From the NCBI GenBank assembly GCA_022180565.1, contig BQML01000022.1, forward strand, positions 48,055 to 112,054: a stretch of 64,000 bases of DNA, in the 5' to 3' direction. This document shows positions 63,710 through 64,000 of this stretch, piece by piece (position 1 is the stretch's first letter; the number at the start of each line of letters is the position of its first letter). The notes beneath the pieces are model-generated. The model was given only the letters and a program-made list of their open reading frames with translations. It was not told the DNA's origin and ran no database searches. The translations under genes were made by a program, and so were the position numbers. The stretch is from Bacteroidia bacterium (GTDB lineage: Bacteria; Bacteroidota; Ignavibacteria; UBA10030).

Positions 63710-63716
63710 AGGGGGG

Positions 63717-63868
63717 GATGGAATGATGGGGTGATGGGGTGATGGAATGATGGGGTGATGGGGTGATGGGGTGATGGAATGATGGGATGATGGGGTGATG
63801 GAATGATGGGATGATGGGATGATGGAATGATGGAATGATGGAATGATGGAGTGATGGAATGATGGAAT
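63717..63868. repeat. Octamer tandem repeat, 19 units
   Basis: Nineteen contiguous 8-bp units GATGGAAT, GATGGGGT, GATGGGAT or GATGGAGT (152 bp), all sharing GATGG. Translated frames over it on the minus strand (HHSIIPS-type peptides) are artefacts of the repeat. Confidence 0.92.
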
Positions 63869-63916
63869 GATGCTGCACGATTCGCCAGTTGCCCAATAAC
63901 CATGAACCAATAGCCA

Positions 63917-64000
63917 ATGAAATTCCTCCTTACCCTCCTTCTCTTTGTTTCAATTTCCTCCGGCCAAACACCCGACGATCTGCATTCCTGGGTCCGGGGG
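63917..64000 (+). CDS. Secreted protein, N-terminal fragment at the window edge
   Basis: Only the first 28 codons are visible. They form a signal peptide (KFLLTLLLFVSISSGQ) followed by TPDDLHSWVRG, running off the right edge. The ATG at 63917 comes 48 bp after the last repeat unit. The downstream domain, and therefore the function, cannot be told. Confidence 0.6.
   Translation, partial: MKFLLTLLLFVSISSGQTPDDLHSWVRG

Noticed and set aside
63604..63917. Minus-strand frames with HHSIIPS-type peptides at the right edge
   Set aside because: They are translations of the GATGG octamer repeat and not proteins.

Overview
The window is a gene-dense stretch of bacterial chromosome of roughly 57% GC (estimated by eye). 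It most likely comes from the Bacteroidota/Chlorobiota/Ignavibacteriota (FCB) group, and an Ignavibacteria-like lineage fits best. The evidence is a C-terminal T9SS sorting domain with the core FQNYPNPFNPTT, a SusC/SusD outer-membrane pair, a CBM9/DUF5916 barrel, bactofilin next to a LytM peptidase, and an F-type ATPase operon without atpD/atpC. Several promoters look E. coli-like (TTGACA-17-TATATT) rather than like the divergent promoters of classical Bacteroidia. No tRNA, rRNA, insertion sequence, prophage or CRISPR array was found.

Layout. 1-7.4 kb (+): end of a nickel/cobalt-transporter-like gene, serS, a heterodimeric ABC exporter with one degenerate ATP site, fructose-1,6-bisphosphatase, and a DnaQ-like exonuclease. 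7.5-13.8 kb: thrC and a secreted M28 peptidase (-), a haem-motif barrel plus c-type cytochrome pair (+), then pyruvate kinase and a sirtuin (-). 13.9-25.9 kb (-): penicillin acylase, FadL-like porin, odd lipoprotein, small barrel protein, amidohydrolase, cysS, recN, and an MqnA-like protein ending the rpsP-khpA-rimM-trmD-rplS operon; ffh lies just upstream. 29.4-32.4 kb: a 505-bp gap with a 26-bp tandem repeat, then two secreted proteins (+). 32.5-40.7 kb (-): atpG-A-H-F-E-B-I-Z, bactofilin, M23 peptidase, glycosyltransferase. 40.9-49.5 kb (+): alpha/beta hydrolase, membrane-anchored M28 peptidase, and a SusC/SusD locus with a small Cys-rich leader ORF. 49.5-61 kb (-): rlmD, DUF5916 barrel, truncated ECF sigma/adhesin pair, phosphohexomutase, enolase, membrane peptidase-TPR protein, murA. 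61.1-64 kb (+): purA, a histidine kinase, a long octamer repeat, and the start of a secreted protein.

The genes cover core housekeeping (serS, cysS, ribosomal operon, SRP, RecN, central glycolysis/gluconeogenesis enzymes fbp-pyk-eno-pgm, purA, murA, ATP synthase) and a large envelope set (barrels, lipoproteins, secreted peptidases, T9SS cargo).

The most notable points are: (1) a predicted 49-codon Cys-rich upstream ORF with a terminator-like hairpin in the susC leader; (2) gap-specific short-word tandem repeats that run into the ends of coding regions and, in one case, sit in frame inside an M28 catalytic domain; (3) an apparent internal deletion joining an ECF sigma factor to a beta-repeat adhesin; (4) two adjoining perfect hairpins over the predicted promoter of an unknown secreted protein. 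All functional statements rest on reading the sequence by eye; no database search was run.
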